A stretch of DNA of 64,000 nucleotides from Hyphomicrobiales bacterium (GCA_017642935.1 JAEPOK010000003.1:124001-188000); one strand, 5' to 3'. Positions 44,701 to 52,977 are shown, numbered from the stretch's first letter. Notes: a model not told the origin generated them from the sequence alone. Translations and numbers: made by a program.

Positions 44701-45278
44701 TCTTCTGGCGTACGGATAACACGCATGCCGCGTCCACCACCGCCCCAACTGGCTTTGAGCATCACTGGATAGCCAATCTGCTCGGCGAGTTTGGCGACTT
44801 CTGCCAAGTCGTCGGGCAGCGGATCGGTCGCCGGCATGACGGGCACGCCAGCTTCGATGGCCAGATTGCGGGCCGAAACCTTGTTGCCAAGGCGGCGCAT
44901 GGTGTCGGAGGTCGGGCCGACAAAGATTATGCCGGCCTCATTGCAGGCATCGACAAATTCCGGGCTTTCGGAAAGAAAACCGTAGCCCGGATGAATGGCA
45001 TCGACGCCGGTTTCCTTGGCGATGCGAATGATCTCTTCAATGGAAAGATAGGCATCGATGGGCCCGAGCGGCTCCTCCAAATGGGGGCCGCGTCCGATCA
45101 GATAGGCCTCGTCAGCCTTGAAGCGGTGCAACGCAAGTTTGTCTTCTTCGGCGTAGACGGCAACCGTCTCCAGCCCCAACTCATTGGCGGCGCGAAAAAT
45201 ACGGATCGCGATTTCCGAACGGTTGGCCGCCATCAGGCGTTTGATGGGACCAGGCGTGTAGGTGGGCGAGCTGTTCAT
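41784..45278 (-). CDS. pyc: Pyruvate carboxylase
   Basis: The 1164-residue protein contains the whole enzyme. The N-terminal biotin carboxylase domain (ANRSEIAIRIFRAANELGLE, GGGGRGMRVIRTPEDL, HVEVQILGDAHGNLVHLFER) is followed by the carboxyltransferase (VTDTTMRDGHQSLLATRMRS, near residue 560) and the C-terminal biotin carrier (EAMKMETVIHADRDGTVSEL, biotinyl Lys in MKM). It makes oxaloacetate from pyruvate and bicarbonate with ATP, the main anaplerotic step. The start is ATG 45278, 5' of MNSSPTYTPG; a TTG seven codons up is an alternative. Operon with azlC and azlD. Confidence 0.97.
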   Translation of the reverse strand: MNSSPTYTPGPIKRLMAANRSEIAIRIFRAANELGLETVAVYAEEDKLALHRFKADEAYLIGRGPHLEEPLGPIDAYLSIEEIIRIAKETGVDAIHPGYGFLSESPEFVDACNEAGIIFVGPTSDTMRRLGNKVSARNLAIEAGVPVMPATDPLPDDLAEVAKLAEQIGYPVMLKASWGGGGRGMRVIRTPEDLQREVPIAKKEARSAFGKDEVYLEKLVERARHVEVQILGDAHGNLVHLFERDCTVQRRHQKIIERAPAPYLDEDQRKELAGYATAIGNTVGYRGAGTVEFLMDSDTGAFYFIEVNPRVQVEHTVTEEVTGIDIVKAQIHVAEGHAIGDPASGIPFQDEIKLHGHAMQCRITTEDPDQNFIPDYGRITAYRGATGFGIRLDGGTAYSGAVITRFYDPLLEKVTAWAPLPEETRKRMDRALREFRIRGVATNLTFLENVIGHPSFIDGSYTTRFVDETPELFEAVKRQDRATKLLTYIADVSVNGHPETKDRPKPPADAGPPHLPAYTGNPKPGTKQILDERGPEGFAQWMKDQTRVLVTDTTMRDGHQSLLATRMRSFDIASLAPVYARALPELLSLECWGGATFDVAMRFLTEDPWERLADIREGAPNILTQMLLRGSNGVGYTNYPDNVVRQFVFEAAKGGMDLFRVFDCLNWVENMRVSMDAVREADKLCEGVLCYTGDIHDPARAKYSLAYYVDLAKQLEAAGAHIIGIKDMAGLLKPTAATELVKALKGATDLPLHLHTHDTSGISGASVLAAVEAGVDAVDAAMDAMSGMTSQPALGSIVAALEGTDRATGLDMDAIRKISFAWEDIRRQYTAFESDLKAPASEVYLHEMPGGQFTNLKEQARSLGLANRWHEVAKTYAEVNQMFGDIVKVTPSSKVVGDMALMMVSQGITADEVMDPDKDIAFPESVVAMMRGDLGQPPGGWPEVIQAKVLKGDTPYTERPGARLEPADLDGERASIAGTLERDISDPELASYLMYPKVFTEFARVTDTYGPVGVLPTPVYFYGLEVEDEIAIELEKGKTLVVRCLGKSEPDETGMVRVFFELNGQPRTIKVPDRSHGATGAGARRKADADNDAHVAAPVPGVISTVSIKSGDAVKAGDPLLGVEAMKMETVIHADRDGTVSELLVASGESVDAKDLLIVLAVDD

Positions 45279-45379
45279 TGAGGCAGATTCCACAAGCAAA
45301 GCATTGAGTTGGCCTTGACTAGCACGGCGAACGCGCGCGTACAGTAGGGGGAAGGCCGTGCGGATGCCTGTTCTTTGGC

Positions 45380-46231
45380 CTAACGCTGCCTGATGCCGAG
45401 GCGCTCACGAGCCTCGCTCGGCGTCGCTGACCGCAGACCAAGCCCGCCTGCGAGGTCTACAAGGGCAGCGACCCGCTCGGCATTGGAGGATGCTGCCAAG
45501 CCGTCGGCGTGCCACAGGCTGTTTTCAAAACCGATGCGGGCATCGCCGCCCAAACTCAACGCCGCAGCAAGGCATGCCGTCTCGGCGGCGCCGAACGCAC
45601 ATGCGCTCCAGCGGGTATTCTGAAAGGCAGAATGCGCTTTCAGGTCTGTCACATACGGAATGAGGTCTGCGGGCACACTTTTTTGGCCCTGTGTGTAACG
45701 GCCAAGCACAAACAGGACAGATCGAGCATCCGCAATGACGCCGCAATCCACCTTGCTGGCCAGGGCTGCGACGTCTGCCGGTTCGTAGAGGATCCACTGA
45801 ATGGCGACGCGGTTCTGCGCTGCCCAATGCACAAACTCTTGGTTTTTGCCGTCGTCATCCGTCGCGGCAAACAGTTCGCGAAACGCGATAGAGACCGCTT
45901 CCGGTTGAACCGCGCGCACCAGTTGCCGCTGATCCTCGGGCGTGTAGCGCCCGACTGCCTCGGAGGTGATCTGGATGATGAGATCGTCGCCACAGCGCGA
46001 GCGCAACGCGTCAGAAAGGCGAAGGCATTGGTCCGCATCGAGAACGTGTTGGCCATTCTCATCGCGCACATGCACATGGGCTGCGTGGGCACCGGCACTG
46101 TGGGACTCTGCAACGGCTTCAACAATTTCACCCTGCGTCATCGGCAAGGCGGGATGATCGGCCTTTGCCCGGCGGGCGCCATTGGGCGCGACCATCAGAA
46201 CATAAGGATCGCGCCAAAAGGGTTCGGCCAT
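45380..46231 (-). CDS. Beta-keto-acid cleavage enzyme (BKACE, DUF849)
   Basis: The 283-residue protein is a BKACE-type enzyme (also called Kce): N-terminal VLMVAPNGARRAKADHPALP, conserved metal-site histidines in HAAHVHVRDENGQHVLD, then DLIIQITSEAVGRY and GFENSLWHADGLAASSNAER near the end. These zinc enzymes cleave beta-keto acids with acetyl-CoA to give acetoacetate and an acyl-CoA. ATG 46231 starts one base after the aminotransferase stop, so the two are one operon. The exact beta-keto acid is not known. Confidence 0.88.
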   Translation of the reverse strand: MAEPFWRDPYVLMVAPNGARRAKADHPALPMTQGEIVEAVAESHSAGAHAAHVHVRDENGQHVLDADQCLRLSDALRSRCGDDLIIQITSEAVGRYTPEDQRQLVRAVQPEAVSIAFRELFAATDDDGKNQEFVHWAAQNRVAIQWILYEPADVAALASKVDCGVIADARSVLFVLGRYTQGQKSVPADLIPYVTDLKAHSAFQNTRWSACAFGAAETACLAAALSLGGDARIGFENSLWHADGLAASSNAERVAALVDLAGGLGLRSATPSEARERLGIRQR

Positions 46232-46232
46232 A

Positions 46233-47579
46233 TCAGTGCGGCAAGCTTGCCGTAATCGCCGTTTCCAGGCGATCCACGATCATTGCGATGTGATCGTCTT
46301 CAATGATGAAAGGCGGGGCCAAGAGAACATGGTCGCCCCGCTGGCCATCGATGGTGCCGCCCATGGGATAGCACATCAGCCCTTCAGCCATGGCGCGTTT
46401 CTTGACCTTCGCGGCGACACCCAGCGACGGGCCCATCGGCTCCTTGGTGCCACGGTCGGCGACCAGTTCAAGCCCGAGGAAAAGGCCCCGGCCACGAATA
46501 TCGCCGACATTGGGATGATTGCCGAAGCGCGCGGTCAGGGCATCACGCAGCTTTGCGCCGGTCGGGTTTACGTGACCAAGCACATCATCATCTACCAGGC
46601 GATCAAGAACCGCATTGCCAATGGCGCAAGCCATCGGATGGCCGAGATAGGTATGTCCATGTTGGAAAAAGCCGGTCCCAGCTTCGATCGTATCGTAGAT
46701 GCGGTCGGAGACCAGCAGCGCGCCGATCGGCTGAACACCCGCGCCAAGGCCCTTGGCAATGGCGATCATGTCCGGCGCGATGCCTTCCTGCTCGCAGGCG
46801 AACAGTGTGCCGGTGCGCCCCATGCCGCACATAACCTCATCCAAGATCAGGAGGACACCATGCCGGTCGCACACAGCCTTCATCTTGCGAAAATAGCCTT
46901 CGACAGGTGGCACGGCTCCCATCGTTGCACCAACGACCGGCTCAGCAACAAAGGCCGCCACGGTTTCCGGACCAAGGTCCTGGATTTTGTCCTCCAGTTC
47001 CTGTGCCAGGCGGTCGGTGTAGGCTGCGTCGCTCTCACCGGGTTGCTGGCCTCGGTAAGCGTTGCAGGGAGACACATGGTGCATGGCCGGTGACAGCATC
47101 GGCTCGAACTGGGCGCGGCGCCATTGGTTGCCACCGGCTGACAAAGCGCCCAGCGTATTGCCGTGATAGCTCTGCAGGCGGGCGATGATATTGGCCCGTT
47201 TCGGCTCGCCATTTTCCATGTGGAACTGACGGGCAAGTTTCAGTGCCGACTCCATGGCTTCCGAACCGCCGGACACGAAGTAGACGCGGTTTAAGTCACC
47301 GGGCGAAAAATCCGCCAGACGCTCGGCCAGCTCCTCTGCCGGGTCGGTCGTGAAAAAGCTGGTGTGCGCATAAGCGAGGCGATCGACCTGCTCGTGCAGC
47401 GCAGCCTTCAGCTTGGGGTCGGAATGGCCAAGGCAGGAAACCGCCGCGCCACCACAGGCATCCAGATAGCGCTTGCCATCGGCATCGATAATGAATGGGC
47501 CATCTCCCCCCACGGCAATTGGCAGGTCGGCTTTGGTGTGGCGGGGAAAAACGTGGCGAGAGCGCATAGCATCCATCAT
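46233..47579 (-). CDS. Class III (omega) aminotransferase
   Basis: The 448-residue protein is a PLP-dependent class III aminotransferase: GPFIIDADGKRYLDACGGAA, NRVYFVSGGSEAMESALKLA, HGVLLILDEVMCGMGRTGTL (Asp for the pyridine), and MIAIAKGLGAGVQPIGALLV with the Schiff-base Lys. The start is ATG 47579, or the GTG at 47597; no good SD decides. It is followed one base later by the beta-keto-acid cleavage enzyme, so its product is probably a beta-keto acid or aldehyde made from a beta-amino or omega-amino acid. The substrate is inferred. Confidence 0.9.
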   Translation of the reverse strand: MMDAMRSRHVFPRHTKADLPIAVGGDGPFIIDADGKRYLDACGGAAVSCLGHSDPKLKAALHEQVDRLAYAHTSFFTTDPAEELAERLADFSPGDLNRVYFVSGGSEAMESALKLARQFHMENGEPKRANIIARLQSYHGNTLGALSAGGNQWRRAQFEPMLSPAMHHVSPCNAYRGQQPGESDAAYTDRLAQELEDKIQDLGPETVAAFVAEPVVGATMGAVPPVEGYFRKMKAVCDRHGVLLILDEVMCGMGRTGTLFACEQEGIAPDMIAIAKGLGAGVQPIGALLVSDRIYDTIEAGTGFFQHGHTYLGHPMACAIGNAVLDRLVDDDVLGHVNPTGAKLRDALTARFGNHPNVGDIRGRGLFLGLELVADRGTKEPMGPSLGVAAKVKKRAMAEGLMCYPMGGTIDGQRGDHVLLAPPFIIEDDHIAMIVDRLETAITASLPH

Positions 47580-47717
47580 GGTTGGCGTTGATGGCACGCG
47601 GCTATAGCAGCACTGGCCACGAACACCAGTTTCAACTTTGCATTGGGCCTATGCGCTGGGCGCGGAATGATGGGCGGTCAATTTGAATAGTCGGTCACGC
47701 GTTGGCCATCGCCTGAC

Positions 47718-48155
47718 TCACGGTGCTCGAATCACCATCACGCTTTGCTTGGCATGGCGCACGACGCGCGCCGCGTTTGGCCCGAGGAGGTAATCCTTCA
47801 GATCGGGGCTGTGCGCGGTCATGACGATGGCATCGCAGTTGAGCGCATCAGCCGTGTGGAGAATCTCCTGATAGACGGACCCTTTGGTCACGTGGCCCTT
47901 CAAAGTCACGGGACCACACAGAGCCTTTTTCTCTTCCAACACTTTGGTGAGTGTTTCGCGCGCGCCATCCATTGCGCGATCGGCAAAACCCTCTGGCAAG
48001 TAGGAGCTCACAACCGCCATGCCTGCTGTTGGAACAACGGTCATGACATGGACTTCAGCATCAGCCCCGGTGGCCAGTGCTGCGGCCGTAGGCAGGGCGT
48101 TGTCGAGGCTTTCGGTATCGCCGAGATCGATAGGAACGAGCAAACGATTGTACAT
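47718..48155 (-). CDS. UspA-family universal stress protein (TRAP-associated)
   Basis: The 145-residue protein has the Usp fold with nucleotide-binding features: NRLLVPIDLGDTES at the start and DAIVMTAHSPDLKDYLLGPN with AARVVRHAKQSVMVIR at the end. The GPNAARVV variant is typical of Usp proteins encoded with TRAP transporters. AAGGAGA precedes ATG 48155. It lies 20 bases after the TRAP permease stop and so is the last gene of that operon. TeaD-like Usp proteins modulate their transporter; that role is inferred here. Confidence 0.88.
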   Translation of the reverse strand: MYNRLLVPIDLGDTESLDNALPTAAALATGADAEVHVMTVVPTAGMAVVSSYLPEGFADRAMDGARETLTKVLEEKKALCGPVTLKGHVTKGSVYQEILHTADALNCDAIVMTAHSPDLKDYLLGPNAARVVRHAKQSVMVIRAP

Positions 48156-48175
48156 GGATTGTCTCCTTCCTCTCT

Positions 48176-50836
48176 TTAGAACGCCGGAACGGTCTGGCGG
48201 CGACGCTGCATCATGATGACGAACCCGAGGAGCAGGAGTGCCGGGAGGTAGAACACCTCCTTGGGCATGCGATCGCGTTCGATCTGAACATTGTCGACCG
48301 TCACGAATTCATCGCCGTAGAACTCAAACATCTGGAACGTCGTGAAATACGGCGTGCCGGCAAACGGCTCTTCCAGAATGGCCTGATCACCTTCATTGAC
48401 GACCAGAATGCCCTGGCGCTCCAAGCGCTCCGAACCCGGGCCTTCTTCCCCAAGATCAAGCAGCACGGTGGTCTGGGTCATGCGCTCTAGATTGTCGAAA
48501 TCCGGCCCGCGAATCTCAATGCGCAGGCGTGCATCAGCCGGCATCGATTCAGCGATTTCCGCCAGCTGTGTGCCCGGCAAAAACTCATAGCGCGGATCCA
48601 CCTGATCGAGCCAATAGCCCGGTCGGAACAGAGTGAAAGCGACCAGCAGCAGCGCAATGGTTTCCCACCAACGGTTTTTGGCAAAGAAATAGCTTTGCGT
48701 GGCCGCCGCAAAGAGCATCATCGCCACCACGCCGACGGCAAACACAAAGATCGCCTTGGCCGGACCGACATCGATGAGCAAAAGCTCGGTGTTGAAGATG
48801 AACAGGAACGGCAGCAGCGCGGTACGAATGTCGTAGGCAAAGCCTTGCAAGCCTGTCTTGATTGGATCGCCACCGGAGATCGCCGAGGCCGCGAAGGCAG
48901 CAAGGCCAACGGGCGGCGTGTCATCAGCGAGAATGCCGAAATAGAACACAAACAAGTGGACCGCGATCAGCGGCACGACGAGGCCTTGGCTGGCGCCAAC
49001 CGAGACAATCACAGGCGCCATCAGCGACGACACAACGATGTAGTTGGCGGTCGTTGGCAGTCCAAGGCCAAGCAGCAGGCTCATCACCGCCACGAGCAAC
49101 AACATCAGGATGAGGTTGCCGCCGGACAGGAACTCCACAAAGTCGCCCACCACTTGGTGCGCGCCGGTGAGCGTGACCGTACCGATGATGACACCGGCAA
49201 CACCGGTCGCCACGGCGATCGGGATCATGTTGCGAGCGCCGGCGATCATGCCGTACACGAAGTCTTCGAGCCCGCGTCGCCACTCAGCCGACGCCGGTTC
49301 CTCGGCAAACTCCGTGCCAGCACGGAACATGGCTTTCAAGGGATGCTGGGTGACGACCACGAAGATCATCGACAGCGTGCCATAATAGGCCGAGAAAGCC
49401 GGTGACAGGCGCTCGATGAGAATGCACCACAAGAGCACCACGATCGGCAGCAGGAAGTGCAGACCGGTCATTGCCACTTCGCCGGGTCGCGGCAGCACCT
49501 TGATGTCGGCGTTGGGATCGTCAATCGGCAGGTCGGGGCGTTGCGCGGCGATACGCAGCAACACCAGATAGGCCGCAATAAACAGTGCAATGCCGGTCCA
49601 TAGACCCATGCTTGGGAAAGCTTCCTTCACCCAGCCAAGACCAAAATAGACCAAGCCGCCCAAGGCGGCGAGGCCAAGGAATCCGGTGAGGAAACCGATC
49701 AGCTTTTGCGCCAACGTGTCGGTGGCTGTTGGTTTCTCCATGCCTTTGAGGCCGAGCTTGAGAGCTTCCAAATGCACGATGTAGATGAGCGCAATGTAGG
49801 AAATGAGCGCCGGTACGAGCGCATGCTTCAAGATGTCGGTGTAGGAAATGCCGGTGAACTCAGCGATCAGGAAGGCTGCAGCGCCCATAACCGGCGGGGT
49901 CAGCTGGCCATTGGTGGATGAGGCAACCTCAACCGCGCCGGCTTTTTCCGGCTTAAAACCGGTCTTCTTCATCAATGGGATGGTGAAGGTGCCAGTGGTC
50001 ACCACGTTGGCGATGGACGAACCGGAGTAAAGGCCGGACGCCGCGGAGGCCAAAACGGCCGCCTTCGCCGGACCACCACGCAGGTGACCAAGCAGAGCGA
50101 AGGCGAGCTTGATGAAATAGTAGCCGGCCCCTGCCCGCTCCAGCAGCGAGCCGAAAAGCACAAACAGGAAAATCATCGTGGCCGACACGGCAAGCGCCAC
50201 GCCGAACACGCCTTCGGTCTGCATCCAGTAGTGCCACATGGCCTTGCCGAACGAGGCGCCGCGCCACTGAATAACCTCTGGCATCCAAGGTTGATTGCCG
50301 AAGAAGGTGTAGATGAGAAAAACGCCAGCCACGACCAGCATGGGCAAGCCGAGCGCACGGTAAACGCCGATGGCCAGACAGGTCATGCCGACGGCTGAAA
50401 CGGTGAGGTCGGCCACCGTAGGCAGACCGGCGCGCATGACCAGCGATTCCTTGACGAAAATCAGATAGAGACAGCAGATCGCACCAACAGCCGCCAGCAG
50501 CCAATCGTACCAAGGTACCGCATGTTTGGGTGCGCCCTTGTAAAGCGGATAGGCGAACGACACCAAAATGAGCGCAAAGGCCAAATGGACGTTGCGCGCT
50601 TCGACATTGTTGAACGTGAAATTGACGCCTGTCAGTTCCGTCAGAATGAACGGCAGCGGCGAGGCGATATAGAGCTGGAAGGTTGACCAGATAAACGCGA
50701 TGGCGGCGATCGTGAAGCCAACCTTGCCGGGCACAACACGTGAGCCGGAATCGGCCTCCGCGACGATCTCATCCACATCGATCTTGGGCTTTTCAGCCTC
50801 TGGCTGCGCACCTGCCGCCGTGTCTTGACTGCTCAT
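48176..50836 (-). CDS. TAXI-type TRAP transporter fused 4TM-12TM permease with DUF3394
   Basis: The 886-residue protein is a fused DctQM permease: an N-terminal 4TM-like part (residues about 40-140), then the 12-helix DctM part (GLGLPTTANYIVVSSLMAPV, LADDTPPVGLAAFAASAISG, GLYSGSSIANVVTTGTFTIP). The C-terminus has a DUF3394-like periplasmic domain (EFLPGTQLAEIAESMPADA and FAGTPYFTTFQMFEFYGD) and a last helix. It imports a carboxylate or amino acid with Na+ or H+, fed by the TAXI binding protein. Of three adjacent ATGs, the one at 50836 fits best with AGGGG six bases upstream. A hairpin lies between the binding-protein gene and this gene. Confidence 0.92.
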   Translation of the reverse strand: MSSQDTAAGAQPEAEKPKIDVDEIVAEADSGSRVVPGKVGFTIAAIAFIWSTFQLYIASPLPFILTELTGVNFTFNNVEARNVHLAFALILVSFAYPLYKGAPKHAVPWYDWLLAAVGAICCLYLIFVKESLVMRAGLPTVADLTVSAVGMTCLAIGVYRALGLPMLVVAGVFLIYTFFGNQPWMPEVIQWRGASFGKAMWHYWMQTEGVFGVALAVSATMIFLFVLFGSLLERAGAGYYFIKLAFALLGHLRGGPAKAAVLASAASGLYSGSSIANVVTTGTFTIPLMKKTGFKPEKAGAVEVASSTNGQLTPPVMGAAAFLIAEFTGISYTDILKHALVPALISYIALIYIVHLEALKLGLKGMEKPTATDTLAQKLIGFLTGFLGLAALGGLVYFGLGWVKEAFPSMGLWTGIALFIAAYLVLLRIAAQRPDLPIDDPNADIKVLPRPGEVAMTGLHFLLPIVVLLWCILIERLSPAFSAYYGTLSMIFVVVTQHPLKAMFRAGTEFAEEPASAEWRRGLEDFVYGMIAGARNMIPIAVATGVAGVIIGTVTLTGAHQVVGDFVEFLSGGNLILMLLLVAVMSLLLGLGLPTTANYIVVSSLMAPVIVSVGASQGLVVPLIAVHLFVFYFGILADDTPPVGLAAFAASAISGGDPIKTGLQGFAYDIRTALLPFLFIFNTELLLIDVGPAKAIFVFAVGVVAMMLFAAATQSYFFAKNRWWETIALLLVAFTLFRPGYWLDQVDPRYEFLPGTQLAEIAESMPADARLRIEIRGPDFDNLERMTQTTVLLDLGEEGPGSERLERQGILVVNEGDQAILEEPFAGTPYFTTFQMFEFYGDEFVTVDNVQIERDRMPKEVFYLPALLLLGFVIMMQRRRQTVPAF

Positions 50837-50959
50837 CATCATCCCCCTGAGCGGCGCTCTTTGTAAGCTGCCCACCTCATGCACGCGCTTGGCGCTGTGC
50901 AATACTCCATCGACCGACCTGTTTTCATCCCCACGTTGAAGACAGGCTGTATGGCGAAG

Positions 50960-50991
50960 AAAAAGGGCTGAGCGTCTCCGCCCAGCCCTTT
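50960..50991 (-). terminator. Hairpin between TAXI binding-protein gene and permease gene
   Basis: Two 13-base arms (50962-50974 and 50979-50991, one mismatch) with a four-base loop, followed on the reverse strand by a short T-run. It lies 12 bases after the binding-protein stop. It probably acts as a partial terminator that keeps the binding protein more abundant than the permease, as is common in such operons. Confidence 0.7.
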
Positions 50992-51003
50992 CTCAATGTT
51001 GGC

Positions 51004-51981
51004 TTATTCGATCCAACCGCGTTCGCGGTAGTAGCGAGCCGCACCGTCATGAAGCGGTGCTGACAGACCATCGGAAATCATGGCTTCCTCGGTCAGGTTG
51101 GCAAACGCCGGGTGCAGACCGGTGAAGTCCGAGAAGTTGTCGAACACGCCCTTCACAACGGTGTAGACGATTTCCTCGTCCACAGCGGCGGACGTCACGA
51201 AGGTTGCGCCCACACCGAAGGTGGTCACGTCTTCGTCTGTGCCATTGTACATGCCGCCGGGGATGGTGGCGGTACGGTAATAGCTGTTCTCTTCGATCAG
51301 TTGATCGATCTCAGGACCGGTCACGTCCACCAACCGCGCATCGCAAGTTGTCGACACTTCGGTGATGGCCGCAGCGGGGTGACCCACGGTGTAGATCATC
51401 GCATCGATCTGACCGTTGCAGAGTGCCTGGGCCATTTCAGCGCCCTGAAACTCGGTAGCGACGGCGAAGTCGTCCATGGTGATGCCGAAGGCGTCCATGA
51501 CGACTTCCATGGTTGCACGCTGGCCGGAACCTGGGTTGCCGACGTTCACGCGAAGGCCGCGCAAATCGTCGAACGAGTCCACTTCAGAATCGCCAGGGAC
51601 GATCAGCGTGAACGGTTCAGGGTGCACAGAGAAGACAGCCCGCAGCTCTTCAAATGGGCCGGCATCTTCAAAGCGCGAGGTGCCGTTGAACGCGTGGAAC
51701 TGCCAGTCAGACTGGGCAACGCCAAACTCCAACTCGCCGGAGCGCACGGTGTTGATGTTGAAGATGGACCCACCGGTTGATTCCACAGAGCAGCGGAAGC
51801 CATGGTCGCGGCGGTTCTGGTTCACCAAACGGCAGATCGCACCACCGGTTGGATAGTACACGCCGGTGACACCACCGGTGCCAATGGAAAAGAACTGCTG
51901 TTGCGCAAACGCGCTGCCGGTTCCCAGCGCCAAGCCCGCAGCCAAAGCCATGGACGTGAGCGCAGTTGTCTTGAGTTTCAT
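51004..51981 (-). CDS. TAXI-family TRAP transporter solute-binding protein
   Basis: The 325-residue precursor has a signal peptide (KLKTTALTSMALAAGLALGT, ending AFA-QQQ) and TAXI features: FSIGTGGVTGVYYPTGGAIC, CSVESTGGSIFNINTVRSGE, GVAQSD, VNVGNPGSGQRATMEVV. It captures the substrate in the periplasm for the fused permease. GGGAG is about seven bases before ATG 51981. The substrate is not clear; TAXI proteins often bind glutamate or similar acids. It is the first gene of the operon, with the permease and UspA genes downstream. Confidence 0.93.
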   Translation of the reverse strand: MKLKTTALTSMALAAGLALGTGSAFAQQQFFSIGTGGVTGVYYPTGGAICRLVNQNRRDHGFRCSVESTGGSIFNINTVRSGELEFGVAQSDWQFHAFNGTSRFEDAGPFEELRAVFSVHPEPFTLIVPGDSEVDSFDDLRGLRVNVGNPGSGQRATMEVVMDAFGITMDDFAVATEFQGAEMAQALCNGQIDAMIYTVGHPAAAITEVSTTCDARLVDVTGPEIDQLIEENSYYRTATIPGGMYNGTDEDVTTFGVGATFVTSAAVDEEIVYTVVKGVFDNFSDFTGLHPAFANLTEEAMISDGLSAPLHDGAARYYRERGWIE

Positions 51982-52195
51982 TAATGTCTCCCTCGAAGAT
52001 AGTGTCGCGCGGCTGGCCTCTTCGGGCTCTTGCGCGCTTGTCTGGACGCCAATGGCTGTCCAAGCGTTGAACCTAGACCTAATAGGCGCGACTGCGCAAT
52101 GGGTCAGCGGCGCTGAAAACTAGCAACCCGTTGTGTGCACTGCACAATTCTCCAGCAACGGCTGGAACCAACACGACGGCAGTCTAGGAGAGGGA

Positions 52196-52272
52196 TGGTA
52201 CAGCAGGGTGGGGTCGAACCACCGGCCTCCGGCTCCACAAACCGGCGCTCTAACCAGCTGAGCTACTGCTGC
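52196..52272 (-). tRNA. tRNA-His (GTG anticodon), encoded CCA and A73
   Basis: A complete cloverleaf on the reverse strand: acceptor GCAGCAG/CTGCTGT (the first pair is G-U), D-arm GCTC/GAGC, anticodon stem CCGGT/GCCGG with loop TTGTGGA (anticodon GTG), T-arm GGTGG TTCGACC CCACC. The discriminator base is A73 and the encoded CCA follows. The genomic base before position 1 is T, so there is no encoded G-1. This is unlike most bacterial tRNA-His (G-1 with C73) and resembles a known alphaproteobacterial variant. It lies between the TAXI and phasin genes. Confidence 0.96.
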
Positions 52273-52311
52273 ACAAAGCCAAGTTGCGAAAAACGCATTG
52301 GCGAGAGCGGC

Positions 52312-52340
52312 TGTTTAGTCCGATCATGCAGCGAATGCAA
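52312..52340 (-). promoter_or_regulatory. Possible promoter of tRNA-His
   Basis: On the reverse strand TTGCAT (52335-52340) and TAAACA (52312-52317) are 17 bases apart and end 40 bases before the tRNA start. Both hexamers differ from consensus in one to two positions. The placement is plausible; the strength is unknown. Confidence 0.4.
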
Positions 52341-52365
52341 GACGGAGGCTTGCCGCTCCAAACAC

Positions 52366-52404
52366 AAAAACCCGGCCCATGGATTGATCCACAGACCGGG
52401 TTTT
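52366..52404 (-). terminator. Terminator of the first phasin gene
   Basis: Arms AAAACCCGG (52367-52375) and CCGGGTTTT (52396-52404), with partial pairing inside, form a hairpin followed by T residues on the reverse strand. It lies about 67 bases after the phasin stop. Confidence 0.83.
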
Positions 52405-52470
52405 CAAAAGGGGTCAGGCGAAGCGATAACGCAGAGTACTTGGCGCTTCGCCCGATGGGCTCAAAGCTGA

Positions 52471-52977
52471 TTAGGCAGCTTTGAAAGCTTCCATGGATTT
52501 CGCCATGGCATCTTTGACCGGCTTGGCAGCTTCTTCGGTCATTTTGGTCACTTTGGCCTGCATGTCTTTGGCCTGTGCGGACGAGGCGTCGAAACGCTCG
52601 CGTGCAAAAGCGGTTTGCAGTTCAACAGCTTCCGAGACGCTCTTGACGGCCATGAAGTCTTTCATGAACGCGAAGCCAGCGTCGATGTTGGCTTTGGCGG
52701 CATCCAACGATGCGGTCGACAGATCGAGCGAGTTGGCACGCGCGGTTTCGAACGACTCTTCAAGAACATCGGTTGCTTCTTCAGCGGCGGCTTTCATTTT
52801 CGCGTAGCCGTCGCGTGCCTGGGCAACGCCTTTTTCGGCCATGTCGCGGAAAGCTTCCGGAACGTCGGCGGTCGACATCGGGAACAGCTCAGTGACGTTG
52901 TTTTCGATGGTTTCCATCACTTCGGTAACTTGGGCTTGTGCAGTTTTGGCTGCAGTTGGTTTCTTAGCAGTGGCCAT
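52471..52977 (-). CDS. phaP: Phasin (Phasin_2 family)
   Basis: The 168-residue protein is highly helical, with the phasin pattern: MATAKKPTAAKTAQAQVTEV, VPEAFRDMAEKGVAQARDGY, FAFMKDFMAVKSVSEAVELQ. It coats polyhydroxyalkanoate granules in the cytoplasm. The N-terminal Lys/Ala stretch resembles a short AT-hook-like or disordered head. ATG 52977 has AAGGA about ten bases upstream; the ATG three codons earlier sits against the SD. A second phasin gene lies at 53213. No pha synthase or depolymerase gene is present in the window. Confidence 0.9.
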   Translation of the reverse strand: MATAKKPTAAKTAQAQVTEVMETIENNVTELFPMSTADVPEAFRDMAEKGVAQARDGYAKMKAAAEEATDVLEESFETARANSLDLSTASLDAAKANIDAGFAFMKDFMAVKSVSEAVELQTAFARERFDASSAQAKDMQAKVTKMTEEAAKPVKDAMAKSMEAFKAA

